From: Xenopus tropicalis
Lineage: Eukaryota > Chordata > Amphibia > Anura > Pipidae
Reading direction: 5' to 3'
Length of the DNA: 64,000 nt
NCBI RefSeq assembly: GCF_000004195.4
Contig: NC_030678.2
Span: 89,006,904 to 89,070,903, forward strand
Shown one piece after another: positions 1 to 12,066 of this stretch (position 1 is its first letter; each line of letters starts with the position of its first letter). The notes below the pieces were generated by a model. The model saw only the letters and a list, made by a program, of their open reading frames with translations, ran no database searches and was not told the DNA's origin. The translations under genes were made by a program, and so were the position numbers.

Positions 1-539
1 AGGCAACCACAAACCTTTAGTAGGGAAGATCTGTGTCTCCAAAGATGCCCCCAGTAGCTTCCCATCTTCTTTTCTGCTGCTTCACTGCACATGCTCTGTG
101 CTGCTGTCAGTTACTGAGCTTAGGGACTGACTTAAAATATACTGCATAAATAGAGTATAAATGTAACAGTAAAAAGCTGATTAGTAATTCATTCAGATTC
201 ACATTAAATGACAGATCTAAAACAAGGGCAACTGCATCAGAATTGAATAATTAGCCCTGTAGCATCAGCTTATATGACAGACAAACCTCATTTTCTGCTT
301 GACCCCTAAGCTTAGCTTCTCAACAGCTGCCCAGACCACACTGAGCATGTGCACTGTCCCGAACAGTTCTGGGTGGGGGTGGGAACAGAATCCAAGATGG
401 GGAGCTCTTGTGACAACCGTAACGACCTATATCATTACTACTATCGATATGCTGAAACTTTAAGCCAGTGCAGTCAGTTTATTATATAAAATATGGCATT
501 TCTAGCCATGTTCATTTTTAGGGTTTAGTTCTTCTCTAA
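1..539 (+). mobile_element. T2-type MITE copy, cut by the window edge
   Basis: Non-coding interspersed repeat. It matches the copy at about 61957-62470 on the same strand (shared segments include CCCCCAGTAGCTTCCCATCT-like sequence, GCACATGCTCTGTGCTGCTG and AGCATCAGCTTATATG) and the copy at 19251-19605 on the opposite strand. The right end reads TTTTTAGGGTTTAGTTCTTC, the complement of the AGGAGAACTAARCCCTAAA terminus seen intact at 19251. Ends of the form TTAAAGGRR with TTAA target duplications define the Xenopus T2 MITE group; assignment here is by end sequence only. The left end lies outside the window. There is no coding capacity. Confidence 0.75.
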
Positions 540-984
540 GGCACAATAAATGTGGGCAGTACAAACTGTAATTTATTGCCATAGCATTCAACTTAAAAAA
601 AAGTTTTCATAAATCTCCATGCTTATACAAAATATTTGAATGAGATGAAAGGTATGTTTATCCTCAGAAGGACTTGATTTGAATTCTCTGTGACTCTTCA
701 TCTGCTGAAACAGCAGTTTGGTGTGTGAGGCATTCTTCATGCGAGCAGTATTGATTTGCTGGAGTGTAGCTGATATTTTACAAAGCACTAGAGATCCATC
801 AAGAAGCTAAAGATATGATTCTGCACTGTGTATTTTTACAGCACATTCAGATCCTAGGCGAACTAAACTTTGTAAAATGTACCTGCTTTACAGTTTTATG
901 AGTATATCACTTTCCCTCAAACAAAATAAGTTCTGGTTCCTGCTGACTGAGCTAAAAAAAAAGGATTTATACAGGGCATATAGA
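540..984. other. Unannotated AT-rich spacer
   Basis: No repeat, gene or regulatory structure could be recognised. The 66-codon minus-strand frame here has no recognisable family features. Confidence 0.5.
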
Positions 985-1247
985 GTGGCACACGGGTAGT
1001 AGAATAATTCCAAAGACAATGTGCTGGCACAGCGTGGAAATTTAAAGCAGGGAAACCCCCTGCGTGTTTATTTAGTGCAAATACAAAAATAACGCTTTAG
1101 GGCATGCCCCTTCGTCAGACATGTCTGATGAAGGGGCATGCCCCTAAACGTTACTTTTGCATTAAATAAGCATGCAGGGGGTTTCCCCGTTCTAAATTGC
1201 CTCTTTGCGCCAGCGCATTTATTTTTTAATTATTCTGTTGAATTAGA
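985..1247. repeat. Long imperfect palindrome (hairpin repeat)
   Basis: The two halves are inverted copies around a centre at 1121/1122 (CAGACATGTCTG). Outer parts of the stem pair AATTATTCT (about 1003-1008, complement) with AATTATTCT near 1236, GTGCTGGCACAGCG with GCGCCAGCGCA, and GGGAAACCCCCTGC with GCAGGGGGTTTCCC. The inner stem pairs GGCATGCCCCTTCGTCAGAC with GTCTGATGAAGGGGCATGCC. The palindromic form is typical of foldback MITEs. No target duplication was found, so the borders are approximate. Confidence 0.75.
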
Positions 1248-2379
1248 GGGTGCCGATCCCTCTTTTGCATATTGAGCACCGGCGAAAGTTCTTTGGAAAG
1301 GCCAGGGTGTGCGGGTGAGTGTTCTTCTATAAACCCAGGTAGTAGAGGCACTGAGCCTACTAAGGTACAGTTTCTAAGCAGAGATGTACAGGAGCTCTAC
1401 TGCAAGCTCCTTCATTGTGCTGGATTAGAAGGACTTCCGAGTAAAATGCAGGCAAAATAGACTAGATACCTGACTAGAAAAATGACACAGAATGACAAAA
1501 ATAATAGATGTGCCCAACATGTCTACAGTGCACGGAACAAAATGGTAAATGTAAATTAGGCTTCTGAAGATTAAATTAAACATACAAACATTTATAGTTA
1601 TACAAAACCAGTTTTAACCTTACAAGGGGTTAACAAAGCAATCTAAATCAGGCTATGTGAATTTTTACTGAACTGTAACCTGCTCTTTATGTAAAACAGC
1701 TTGATTCTTATGTATGCTACAGTTATCTCAAGGTTAGGGATAGTAGGAGGATAGCTTACCCTTGCTTCCCAAGCAAGGAATGTGCAAAATATGCAGTTGG
1801 CAGCCTTGCTAGTTTTCCTCTATACATCGTATGTATCTCTTTGTAGAGCTTTGGGAAAAACATCCCCCTCCACCTGAAGGTATAATACTCCAGGCAAAGT
1901 GAAATTTCTGTGAAAGTCTTTTTACATTGCTACCTGTCTGAGTAGAGTGATGTAACCTGGTAATTGTTACATCACCTGTGCAAAAGTGGTGTGTAGCGCT
2001 GAACCTTTTTTTAAGCCTGCTCATACCCAGTCACTCCCCAGTCCCAGAGCTCAGCTTTATTTGATGCATACATGGTTACAGCAACAGCAAAGTATAATCT
2101 AATTTTAGGTCCCTTTAGTAATTATATGTATGAATAGCAAGAAAACGAAAATAACTATTTTTTTTTAGCGCAGATCAATGTCAGATTATCAAAAGACTCC
2201 AGCAAACATCTATAACTACATAGGCAAGGTAGTTATGCTATATATAATATGAAAATCAAATATGACTAATTAATTCAAGCAAGTCCTAAAATATTATAAT
2301 TGGTCATGTATTTATTAAAAAAGAAACCAATAACATGTCTGCATGTTGGAAAAGTAAGTGAATTGTGTTCCCTGTATTT
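1248..2379. other. Unannotated spacer
   Basis: I see no gene or identifiable repeat. The short frames at 1272-1460 and 1809-2024 carry no recognisable domain. Confidence 0.45.
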
Positions 2380-3592
2380 GGTGTGACTCCCTTGTGCAGC
2401 AATAACTGCAACTAAACATTTGCAGTAACTGTTGATCAGTCCTGCACATCAACTCAGAGGAATTTCAGTCCATTCCTCCATACAGAACAGTTTCAGCTCT
2501 TGGATGTTGGTGGGTTTCCTCACATGAACCACTCGCTTTAGGTGTTTCCTCAACATTTCACTTGGATCAAAGTCAGGACTTTGGCTTGGCAATTCCAGAA
2601 CATTCACTTTATTCTTCTTTAACCATTCTTTGGCAGAATGACTTGTGTGTTTAGGATCGTTGTCTTGCTGGTTGACCCACTGTCTCTTGAGATTCAGTTC
2701 ACGAACAGCTGTCTCGACATTTTCCTTTAGAATGTTCTGGTATAGTTCACAAAAGGAATTCTGGGAGTGAATTCCAAACTCTTAAAAAAATCCCATTTAC
2801 ATGGGTTTATCCTAAAGGCTACAGATCACCCACTGGGTTTAAAGCTGAAGCCAGGATAATAGCTGATCAGATTCCCAACTACAGACCGGTTTCGCCTTTC
2901 TTGAGGCTCATCATTGTAGTGCAGGGTTTTCTGATCAGCTTAGGTAAGGTCATCATGTGTCACCTTATTCATTTGCTGGTATAGTTCAAAATTCATTGTT
3001 CCATCAATTATGGCAAGCGGACCAGATGCAAAAAGCCAGCCCAATCCAAAACACTCCCACCGCCATGTTTCACAGATAGGATAAGATTCTTATACTGGAA
3101 TGCAGTGTTTTTCTTTCTCCCAATGTAACGCTCCTCAATTAAGCCAAAATGTTTTATTTTGGCTTCATCTGTCCACAAAACATTCTTCCAGTATCCTTCT
3201 GGTTTGTCCACATGATCTTTAGCAAACTGTAGAAGGTCAACAATATTTTGTGGTGAGAACACTGGCTTACGCACCATTGTTGTTCAGTTTTCTCCTGATA
3301 GTGGACTCGTAAACATTTGCCAATGTGAGACAGACCTTCAGTTGTTTACCCTGGGTTCCTTTGTAACCTCTCAGACTATTAGACGCCTTGCAGTTGGAGG
3401 TATCTTTGATGGCTGACCATGTCTGTGTAGAGTAACAATGGTCTTGAATTTACTCTATTTGTACACAATTTATCTGACTGTTTATTGGTGGAATCCAAAC
3501 TCTTTAGAGATAATCTTGTAAACTTTTCCAACTTTATGGGCATCAACAACTTTTGTTCTGAAGTCCTCAGACACCTCTTTTGTTCAAGCAAT
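2380..3592 (-). pseudogene. Tc1/mariner transposase relic
   Basis: Remnant of a cut-and-paste DDE transposase of the Tc1 group, read on the minus strand. The N-terminal HTH region is visible from about 3592 (TKEVSEDFRTKVVDAHKVGK, then a decayed ISKEFGFHQ). The start codon position now reads ATT and the third codon TGA where the family has ATG-GCT-CGA, the latter consistent with CpG decay. The catalytic core is open at 3277-3008: WKNVLWTDEAKIKHFG (first Asp), then VKHGGGSV. Beyond a 226-bp insertion (2750-2975) the C-terminal part continues with QDNDPKHTS (second Asp) and SPDFDPSEMLRKHLKR (Glu kept, Trp lost), then LVAVIAAQG. There are several stops and frameshifts, so it is non-functional. 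Without the insertion its length fits the usual ~340 residues. Terminal inverted repeats were not located. Confidence 0.9.
2750..2975. mobile_element. Retroposon-like insertion inside the Tc1 relic
   Basis: A 226-bp block interrupts the transposase and is flanked by an exact 13-bp direct repeat, CTGGTATAGTTCA (2737-2749 and 2976-2988). Removing the block and one repeat copy restores a continuous transposase reading across LYQ|NILKEN. The insert contains GAAACCGGTCTGTAGTTGGG on the minus strand. A 13-bp duplication favours target-primed retroposition (SINE or LINE fragment) over a cut-and-paste element. I see no poly(A) tail and cannot name the family. Confidence 0.7.
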
Positions 3593-5961
3593 GATTCACA
3601 TCCACAAATGTGTTGTATGTGTGATCAGGCTTTGCTGGAGTGGGGCCAGCGTGTGAGTTTGAATGTGCTTGCTGCACTGGAAGAGCCAAAATTCAGATTT
3701 ATAAATTGGAATCTTAGCTGTTATTGTTACCATGAGCAGACACCGCTGGTAACGTGGCCTCTCAGGAAAGTTTCTCAACCTGCCTCATGGCTGGAGCGTC
3801 CCTGGTAAAAACTGAAAAGAGCAGGAGAGAGCTGGGCCTGGGGGCATCAACTTATTTCTGAAATTTCAAATTATTGCCGTGGGTGAATCCTTTTGTATCT
3901 GTATCTAAAGAGGACATAAATCATCCATAACAGATTGCTTGACTTTTTTTCTTCATATATAACATATTACTAAGGGGCAAAGCCCTCTGTGCACTTTAGT
4001 TTAGCAATATCAGTACTGAATACTTAAAGAAACACTACTCTGACAATGTTCTCTCTGACATTTTCTTTTATATTTATAATCCTTTATTAATAAAACCTTT
4101 ATTATAATATTTATAATCCTTTATTCACCATCAAAGCATTAATAACCACCTAATGGACTTAATCATTCAGAGGAAATTATGTCACATACTTTCAACACCC
4201 AATTGATGAACTTTAACCCCTAATGCTTCTAAAAGGAAAACAAGGTTAATACAATATATTTCAGAGAGAGAAGAGAAAAAAAATGTTCTGACAATGTTCT
4301 CTCTCACCAACAAACACAGTTAACATAATTTTCAAGGTTCCAAATATATCAACAGCACTATGCACTATATTCGATTAATATGGTCAAGCACATTTTTCTA
4401 TGATAATCTAACTAGATAGTTTTAGCAACATTTACAAAACCCAAATTTACAAGATATGTTAATCACATAAATTTCAATAACTCAAATATAAAAATTTGTT
4501 ATCTAAATCTGCCATACAAACTGCATAAATAATCCCAACACCCTTTATGTGATTAGCGATTGCAGTTACACTAAGACAGAGGTAATGAGCCACGGTCAAC
4601 TTAACAGTTTAAAAAAAGTCTGCAGTAGTAATAGTGCACTCGTATAGCTTATAGGACTATAAAAATACTGTATAGTTATGTCTGCATGCGTGCCTGTGTG
4701 TCTGTGTACCTGTGTGCCTGTGTGCGAAAACTCTAAAGAACAAATATGCATTCTAAAGAAGATGTTGCACATTCCTTTTAACTAAGACCATATTTTCTGT
4801 GTATCTATTCCTGCATTATCCTTGAACTTTTTCTGCTGCCCTTGATCTAGAGAAAGGTGGGTGTTAATTCATTAGGCTTCATGATGGAAGGGACAACAGG
4901 ATCATTTGTATGGTGAGTTCACAGCTACAGCTCTTGCTGTCTTGGACAACATCAATCCCTCACACCTCCTGACAGCCTGAGCTCACAGGTCTATCAACGT
5001 CACTTCTGCTGGGCCGGGCCATTCATCTTCCACTCACTCACTTACATTAGCCCCCTCCCATGCTGACTTTAACATGATGGGGACCCAGTTCTCCTCGAGC
5101 CATCACTAGAAAATTATTACGTGTAATGGGCGCTGCAGACAGGATGGCAAATAGCTTTAGCTTCTTTCAGCAAAGGGGGAAGGTCATATCTAACTGCTCC
5201 TTGAAAGTCAGAGAAAGAAATTCCAGAATACAAGAGTTGTAATGATTGTGATATCTTGCATGATGCCTAAAATAAATCGCCTTCTTTAGCAAAGAAGGAT
5301 TGAAAAGCAGGACACTCTAATCATTTAAACTGTATTTTGGCCCATGCTTTGAATTATGTAGCATTTTTTATGAAGAGATGACAATTCTGTTTGTTACCAA
5401 GTTGTGTGAATTATTATTCCTCACGCAAGACACTGTTCTCCCAGCAGGATTAAGCAACATTACAAGTTCAATACTTGCAATAAAGCAGATGTTGTAACTG
5501 TTGGAGGTGGGCAGTATGTGGAACTGTCACAGTTGTTAAACAAACACCAGACTGTATTGAAAGTTTAATATATATATATTTTTTTTTTAGAAAAATTTAT
5601 TTTTATGCATTTTAAGTTATAAAAGATCTCATTTATTACAGGTGTGCTAAGTAAAAAAAAGGACCAAAGCTCCATGTTACTTTTTGCCACCCCCCCCTCC
5701 TTCTCTGAAGATTGAAGAAAGAGTTAAACCTGTCTGTGCTACTTGTGTTGGCAGTGCTGCATACAGAGGGTGAAATGTACTGGTATTTTATTGATGAAGG
5801 AGGGAGTGTAAGTAGATGCAAATATACTAGTGGCATGAGGGCACAAAGCATAGACACCCTTCGCCTGCAACAGGTGTATTGCTTACTAATGGATCCATAG
5901 CACTTGCACCTAGTGTTGATTAATGAGCCCAGTGGTGTAACTACCATACAGCAGTCCATAC
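3593..5961. other. Unannotated AT-rich spacer
   Basis: No gene recognised. It contains a small duplication of ATATTTATAATCCTTTATT (about 4068-4087 and 4109-4128), two copies of TCTGACAATGTTCTCTCT (about 4038 and 4287), and a TGTG-rich low-complexity run at 4683-4728. The 107- and 129-codon frames at 3485-3808 and 5636-6025 look like chance; the first overlaps the antisense of the Tc1 relic. Confidence 0.45.
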
Positions 5962-6060
5962 TATTCTCAGGGTAGGGTTGCCATGTTTTGGAAAAAATAA
6001 GCAGCCTGTTTTTTCTTTCTTCCATATTTATAACATTATAAAATCAGCAACAAAATACCA
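5962..6060 (+). repeat. GGGTTGCCA repeat fragment
   Basis: Starts AGGGTTGCCATGTTTTGGAA and resembles the block beginning at 43103 (TAGGGTTGCCACCTTTTTTG). Both share the GGGTTGCC start, then a GGAAAAAATA run and AT-rich sequence with TAACATT. Probably a truncated non-coding interspersed repeat; family not identified. Confidence 0.5.
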
Positions 6061-6122
6061 GCCAGATGGCAAACTTACCTTGGGTTGGGGTTTCCACTGT
6101 ATGCCCCCTTTGTTCCACCTAA

Positions 6123-6618
6123 AGGTCCCGATATCGGCAGCTTATCGGCCCGTGTAGGGGCCTGGCCGACCAATATCTGGCCTAAAATTGGCCAGATATC
6201 GATCGGCTAGGTTAGAAAATTCAGTCAGATCGGGGACCGCATCGGCTTGTTGATGAGGTCCCCGAACCGACTGCCCCATTGCCGGCCACATAATCCGATT
6301 GTTTGCCCCCCCCCCCCGTGCGCATGCGCAACGTGCCATCTCCCCATTGCGCATGCGCGAACGCTCCTTTTAACTCCCATACAGAGCAGTGGGGAGAGGT
6401 CCCGACTGCTCCGTATGGGAGCCAAATTTAAAAATGTTCTTGTGGCGGGGCGGCATTCTGCCGCCCTAAACTTCTGCCGCTCTAGGCCCGGGCCTTTGTA
6501 GCCTCTCCACAAATTCGGGCCTGCCGATATCGCCCACCCGTAGGTGGGGATATCGGGTGAAGGTCCGCTCCCTTGGTGACATCACCAAGCGAGAGGATCT
6601 GCTCGTGTATGGGGACCT
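6123..6618 (+). mobile_element. Harbinger-like MITE (AGGTCCC ends) with nested insertion
   Basis: Left end AGGTCCCGATATCGGC and right end GTGTATGGGGACCT are inverted, each flanked by the trinucleotide TAA (6120-6122 and 6619-6621). A 3-bp TWA duplication is the PIF/Harbinger signature. The interior matches the copy from 55055 (GGCCAGATATCGATCGGC, GGTTAGAAAATTCA, GGGGACCGCATC). A GC-rich element interrupts it at about 6317-6521. No coding capacity. Confidence 0.75.
6317..6521 (+). mobile_element. GC-rich repeat nested in the MITE
   Basis: Matches 42436-42643: shared CATACRGAGCAGTGGGGAGA, CTCCGTATGGGAG, GGCGGGGCGGCAT and the right end GGGCCTTTGT...GGGCCTG. It contains two GCGCATGCGC motifs and a hairpin (6376-6421). 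It starts in a run of C residues, so the left border is uncertain. The flanking MITE sequence resumes at CCGATATCGCCCACCCGTAG, which aligns with 55293 onward. Confidence 0.65.
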
Positions 6619-6621
6619 TAA

Positions 6622-7304
6622 CTCACCACAAATAAGAGAGACCTCTCACACAAAAGTTATAGCTGATGGTGAAAGACATCAAAGGGGGTACTGAAGAAAT
6701 TTTATTGCCAGGGGGCCTCGATAAGTCATGTTTTCATAGTTGGGTCTTATGAAAGCAGAAACTGAAGTGCTTAGAGGGATGTATATGTTTTTGAAGAAAA
6801 TATGACCAATAGATGATTTACATCCTAATATGCCAAATATAAAATCATTTTAGCAAATTGTTTTTGTTACATATTTTACTCAAGTCATAATTTTCTGATG
6901 GTCTGCTGTCACCTGACAGGAATGAGAAAAAAATGCAAGCCATAACTATAACAGGAAGGAGTGTAAGAGTAAAAGCTCCTGTCAATAAACTTTATCCCTT
7001 TATATGCGTGTGAGCACAGTGGAGTTAAACATTGGGATTTAATTACATAAAATAGCAGTTTTATATTTAGCACTAATCCAATGGAACATACTATTGGATT
7101 CACTGAAAAGGCTTCATTTATATAAAAAAAGTTGTTTTTAACATGTATTGTTTAATATGATACATTAAACAATGTAAAAATTGATATGCTGCTATGTAAT
7201 ACCTTTGGGTATGCTTGAATATGTGCCTCCTACTTACCTAGTTGATATCAAAGTACAATACTCCACTAAAAGGGGCTATATGGTAATTAAGGATACATTA
7301 TAAT
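6622..7304. other. Unannotated spacer
   Basis: AT-rich DNA with no recognisable gene or repeat. Confidence 0.45.
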
Positions 7305-7590
7305 ACAGGTATGTGATCCATTATCCAGAAACCCTTTATCCAAAAAGTTTTGAATTAAGAAAACATTGTCTCTCAAATGACTGGATTATTGATATAAGTA
7401 ATTCAATACAATATAAATTATGTATACAATATACATTATAGGATCCCTGTTTACCAGGCGACCTGTTTAAGTATTACTTATAACAATAATCCAGTCATCC
7501 CAGTACAGGATTACCCACAATAAGGTCCATAGGTCCCATATCCACCCTTTAGGTTATCCCATATTATCAGATATAGGGCCTTTTTTGTAC
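7305..7590 (+). mobile_element. Decayed ACAGGTATG-family element with inner palindrome
   Basis: Begins ACAGGTATGTGATCCATTAT followed by CCAGAAACCC, the recognisable left end of the abundant Xenopus ACAGGTATGGGATCC repeat (compare 32452). Within it, 7377-7405 (ACTGGATTATTGATATAAGT) is inverted at 7472-7500 (ACTTATAACAATAATCCAGT), giving a secondary hairpin. The right end is decayed and the border is approximate. Confidence 0.6.
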
Positions 7591-7764
7591 ACCATATTAA
7601 CCATGTTAAACAATATTTTGGGACAACTGTTACAGAAGATGTTGTCCTAAAAATAAAAGTGGCTGAACTAAAACACAGTTTCCAAGCGGGACATATAGAG
7701 GGCATTTTATCAGGGGCAGGGTTGATAATGTATAATCTGCATAAACAGCTGCAGAATATTTTGG

Positions 7765-7905
7765 CACTATATATATATAAATAGTATATATATGTACTGT
7801 ATATATTATACATATAATAACAATAATAATAATAATAATAATAATAATTAAAAAAATATATATATATAGTATTATAAAAAATATATATATAAATAGTAAT
7901 AAAGC
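7765..7905. repeat. TA / ATA microsatellite cluster
   Basis: Runs of TATATA and an (AATAAT)n tract around 7818-7848, followed by more TATATA. Simple sequence. Confidence 0.85.
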
Positions 7906-8192
7906 AGATTACTCAAATCTTAATCACAAAGGCACTTTACCAATAAGAATATTGTTTACCAGCATTTTGTTAGTTACCTTGCCTGTGTACATATGACTTA
8001 CATGTTATACAAAAGTGTGTGTTTAGAGCTCCTGCAAGAAAATAGAAAATGGAGCCAATTTATACAGATCAGGTAGGGTTCTCATTGAAGAAGATAACAC
8101 CTAGTAACCTAGTGTTTAGATTACCTTTAATTAGAACTGGCACAATAATAACAGCATTTTCACCTATTAGGGGAGTGAAGGAACCTATATTC
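7906..8192. other. Unannotated spacer
   Basis: No recognisable feature. Confidence 0.4.
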
Positions 8193-8251
8193 TATAGACT
8201 TAGACATGGTTACAATAGAGTTGACATTTGATGTTTTTCTTTTCTTTGTCA
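8193..8251 (+). repeat. 59-bp direct repeat, copy 1
   Basis: Identical to 9562-9620 except for one base (T versus C in TATAGACYTAGACATGG). Both copies end in TTTTCTTTTCTTTGTCA. The flanks on both sides differ, so this is an isolated local duplication with 1369 bp between starts. Confidence 0.95.
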
Positions 8252-9561
8252 GGCAACAGGATGGGTGGCTACTTGTTGGTATTCACATATGTAAAAAGGA
8301 ATAATGGTATGTGTGGTAAAGTATGTATGAATGACCAGAAGTGCATAAAATGCATAACTTTTAAATCATTCAGGGCTGTCGTATAATCAGGTTTGTATAC
8401 CAAAAACATAGGGAAATGTATGTAGTTATCAATGGCCATAACATGGGATTGGTAGATGTAACACTGCAAACAGGCCATATAAGTCACCTACCTAACTTTT
8501 CAGCTTTGTTAGATTAATATTGGAGTTTTGAGAAACTGTCACATTATCAGACAAGTCAAATTAATAATTACCCATTTTCTCCTTGTTATTACAGTTAATA
8601 GCTGCAAGAATTCACCTGCTGAAAAATTGACTTTTCTTTCCCTGCTGTGACCCTTTTTGCTTAGTTAAAAGAAGAGAATGGGATTTAATGTTGTTAAAAT
8701 TCATATCCCAAATATAGCAGTAAACTAGGGCTTAGACAAGTGTGTTGCTAAAATCACAAAGGGTTTAGAGTTTGTACCCAGCAAAGTAGAATGCCCGCTG
8801 GGACATGGGAATAATGCCAATGTCAGATGTTTTTGGAGGAGATGCCCCGTGCCCTCCCTGCAAATATGAAATACAAGACCATAGAAAGTATGCAAGGGCT
8901 GCATTTTTCCTCTTTCTTTAAATACTGTACACCAGGCAATAATTCAGTGAGGAGGAAAAGCTATAAAAGTGAAATTTTTACAACCCAAGCCCATTAGCAT
9001 TCTTTCTCTGAAGCTTGTAACTTAAAAGGAGTAACGGAGCCCTTTCACTGCTACGGGGATGATCTAACAATATAGAAACTATGTTTAGGCAGCTATACAT
9101 TTATTCATTGCTTTAATAATCTACAAGTTCATGGGTATCAGTATATTAAGGCTGGGACTGTGTGTTTTCAACAAGCTCATGCGACATGGATCAGTTTTGC
9201 TTTCATCTGTGACTATGAATTAAGTTATAAAGCCAAGGGTTTGCTTAATGGACATTTGCACATTGAAAAGGGAGTTTAACAAAAAAAACATTTTTGAAAA
9301 ATAAAGATTGGAGGAAAAAAAAATCTTCCTCTGCAAATGCTATGTAACCATCTCTGAAAAGAAACAAATTGGCTTCAAGCGCCATCTATATGGAGATGAT
9401 GCTAAAAATTTACATAACAATTCCAGGCCTCAATATTCATTCACAGATCTACGTCGCTCTCCTGGAACCACACCCTCGGCAAAGAGCAGCTCTTCATATT
9501 TCCCCCTTAATCTCATCATCAGAGGCTTTGACAGCTAACAAGAATTATGTAGATACACATA
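8252..9561. other. Spacer between the 59-bp direct repeats
   Basis: About 1.3 kb without recognisable coding sequence, terminal inverted repeats or LTR hallmarks. Confidence 0.5.
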
Positions 9562-9620
9562 TATAGACCTAGACATGGTTACAATAGAGTTGACATTTGA
9601 TGTTTTTCTTTTCTTTGTCA
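9562..9620 (+). repeat. 59-bp direct repeat, copy 2
   Basis: Second copy of the 8193-8251 sequence, 58/59 identical and in the same orientation. Confidence 0.95.
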
Positions 9621-12066
9621 TTAAAAACACATTCTTCATAGAGACCTGTCACTTATTCTTTCATATCATTTGCAACTTTTATTATATGACCCCATCCTTA
9701 CTGCACTGTACTAATAATATGATTGTCTGGTTTATCAACTGCCTTTGTCAGATATGTGTCAGCAGCAACCTTTCCTGATGTGAAACTATTTCAAACTGTT
9801 AACCCTTTATGTACATGGACATCTATGTAACCAAATGTTAATTTAGTGTTATGCCTGACTCCCATTAGTCCCAGTCAGTGTTCCCTCAGTTTTATGGTCA
9901 GAATAAATGCAAAACTTTGTGTTTTCACTACAATTTGTGTAGGTTGGCCTCAAAACTTGTGAGCATGCACATTACCATGAGGCTTAGAAGGTACATTGGT
10001 CCATTGGTTATTCATGGTCTTTGTAAGAACATAAAGAGGGCCAAAACAATGAAAGAACAATGTCAAGATCTGCTCTTCCCTAACTTCCCCTATATCCCAA
10101 AAGAAAGTCACATTTAATCATTAATAAAATTGCTTAACATAAGCTTGGCTCCTGCCTCCTTTGCCAAGTCTCCACACAAGGCTGACCACCTCACTCAGGA
10201 CCCCAGACATATCCAATTACCCACTCACACTGCCAACTGCCCATTAAAGTTACCCTTTCGGCACTCACAAATTGTAGGAAGTACATCCTTCCACTCAGAT
10301 CTGGTAAAGTAACCTAGGGGCCTCCAACAATTCCCTAGCTTGCAAAACTGATCCTCCCATTACAGTAATGAGGGGGAAGGAAAGAGTGCCAGCCATTATC
10401 AGTATCTGCTTCCCTACACTGCTCTATGGGTCACTAGGTCTCCAGAGCGAAGCTCAATACCATATAAAAGATGGAGATAGAGAAGAGATGGATGGGATAG
10501 GTTTGATTAGCCACTGCTTAGATCTCTTCAGGCCAACCTCCTAAATATATATATATTGGCATGCTTAAAATTGTGCAGAAAAAAACACCATGTGTAAGAC
10601 CCTAACAAAAGCCCAGTGCCCTCCAAGCTGAAAATGTAGCGTACATATAAAATCTGATATAAGTGTCTGCAATTGGGAAAAGTGATTTTTTTTTATACAA
10701 CAAAATTACCCATGTACACCAGACCTGCCAATGAGAAATTGATCTCTCTTTACATTCTAGAGAGGACTGATGTTGCTTCTCTTGATTCCCAAGATCACTA
10801 TCAGACTGTTAAGTTTCCTTCTGGCAGAACACCTAAGAAACTACATGCTACAACCTCACCATCTGTCATGGAATGCTGTGGCTCTAGAGCAGCAGAATAA
10901 CTTTGGACTATTCCCAGTAGAAATTTCTGGGAATGACTTGAAATTAAAACAGAGGATTTGTTCTCTTTTGCAACAACTTTTTTTCTGTAAAGCACTGCTT
11001 CATTCTTCATGCTTCAACGTCCAATCTGCCATTACCCTTATAAAACATCCCATCTGCCTTTACCCTGGTAAAACTACACTTTGCAGTGCAGTTTTGGGTA
11101 CTAGATCAAAGGGAGAATATTAATGAGCTGGAAAGTGAAGAGACATGCAGCTAAACCTAGAAATGGGACACTGAAACTAATGGGAAAACTATTCTCTCTT
11201 GAAAACATGCACTTGCCAGAAAATATGATTAGAATTATTTGTAGATAATAATTAGAGACAAATAGCAGCAACTTTTTTCACAATAAAAGGAACAATACAA
11301 CCCTTGTATTGATTTATATTAACAATTATCTTTCAGCATGATGTAAACATCAGCATTCTAAAATATTTTTGCCATTAGTCTTTTGTTTTGTCTTTTTTAA
11401 AATATTCCTTTTCAAATTTAGAATTTCAGGAGCCATCCAGTTGGTAGGACCTAATTATCCTAGTAACAAGACATTTGGAAACCAGAATGGGTGATAAATT
11501 GTAGAGGGCCTGAAAAGAAAAAGTAGTGGACATAGTTGGTTCTAAAGTGTTGGGTCTGATTGTCTTTATAAACATATGCATATTTCATAAAGACATTTAG
11601 TACAATATATTAAGATTACTTGTTTCAATATCGTAATCATTTAGTTACTAAGTTTAATTACTAAATTAATTTAGTTATTAATTTTTAGTAAATATGTTTA
11701 GAGGAGAACTAACCTTTTCCACATTTTTTATCCTTTTCACCCAGTGCACAGTGCCTTGGACCCCTCCCATCAATCACAGGTTTCCCATCTTAGTTGGTTT
11801 TTTTTCAGTAATTTCAGATACACAGAGTTGTACAATGGTGTTTGAGGCATGTCACCTTTGGCCATGTCACTTCATGTTGCTCCAAGCTTCAGTCCTGTAC
11901 ACTTACTATGTAGATGTACCTGAAAGAAATTATATTCTACAATGAATACTAGGTATATCTACTTAGAAGGAAGTTCCTTTAAAAAGGCTCAGTCGTATTT
12001 TAATACAGCTTAATTCTATGCCCACAATAGAGTAAGATTTTTGGGGTTTTGTAATAAAAGACACTA
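9621..12066. other. Unannotated spacer
   Basis: No gene recognised. The 117-codon frame at 10770-11123 shows no domain. A short (TA)n run lies at 10544-10557. Confidence 0.45.

Noticed and set aside
5636..6025. 129-codon minus-strand frame, the longest in the window
   Set aside because: No domain; spans a homopolymer C run and a repeat fragment; composition suggests chance.
6142..6512. Three arginine-rich frames
   Set aside because: Confined to the GC-rich nested repeats, where stop codons are rare by composition.
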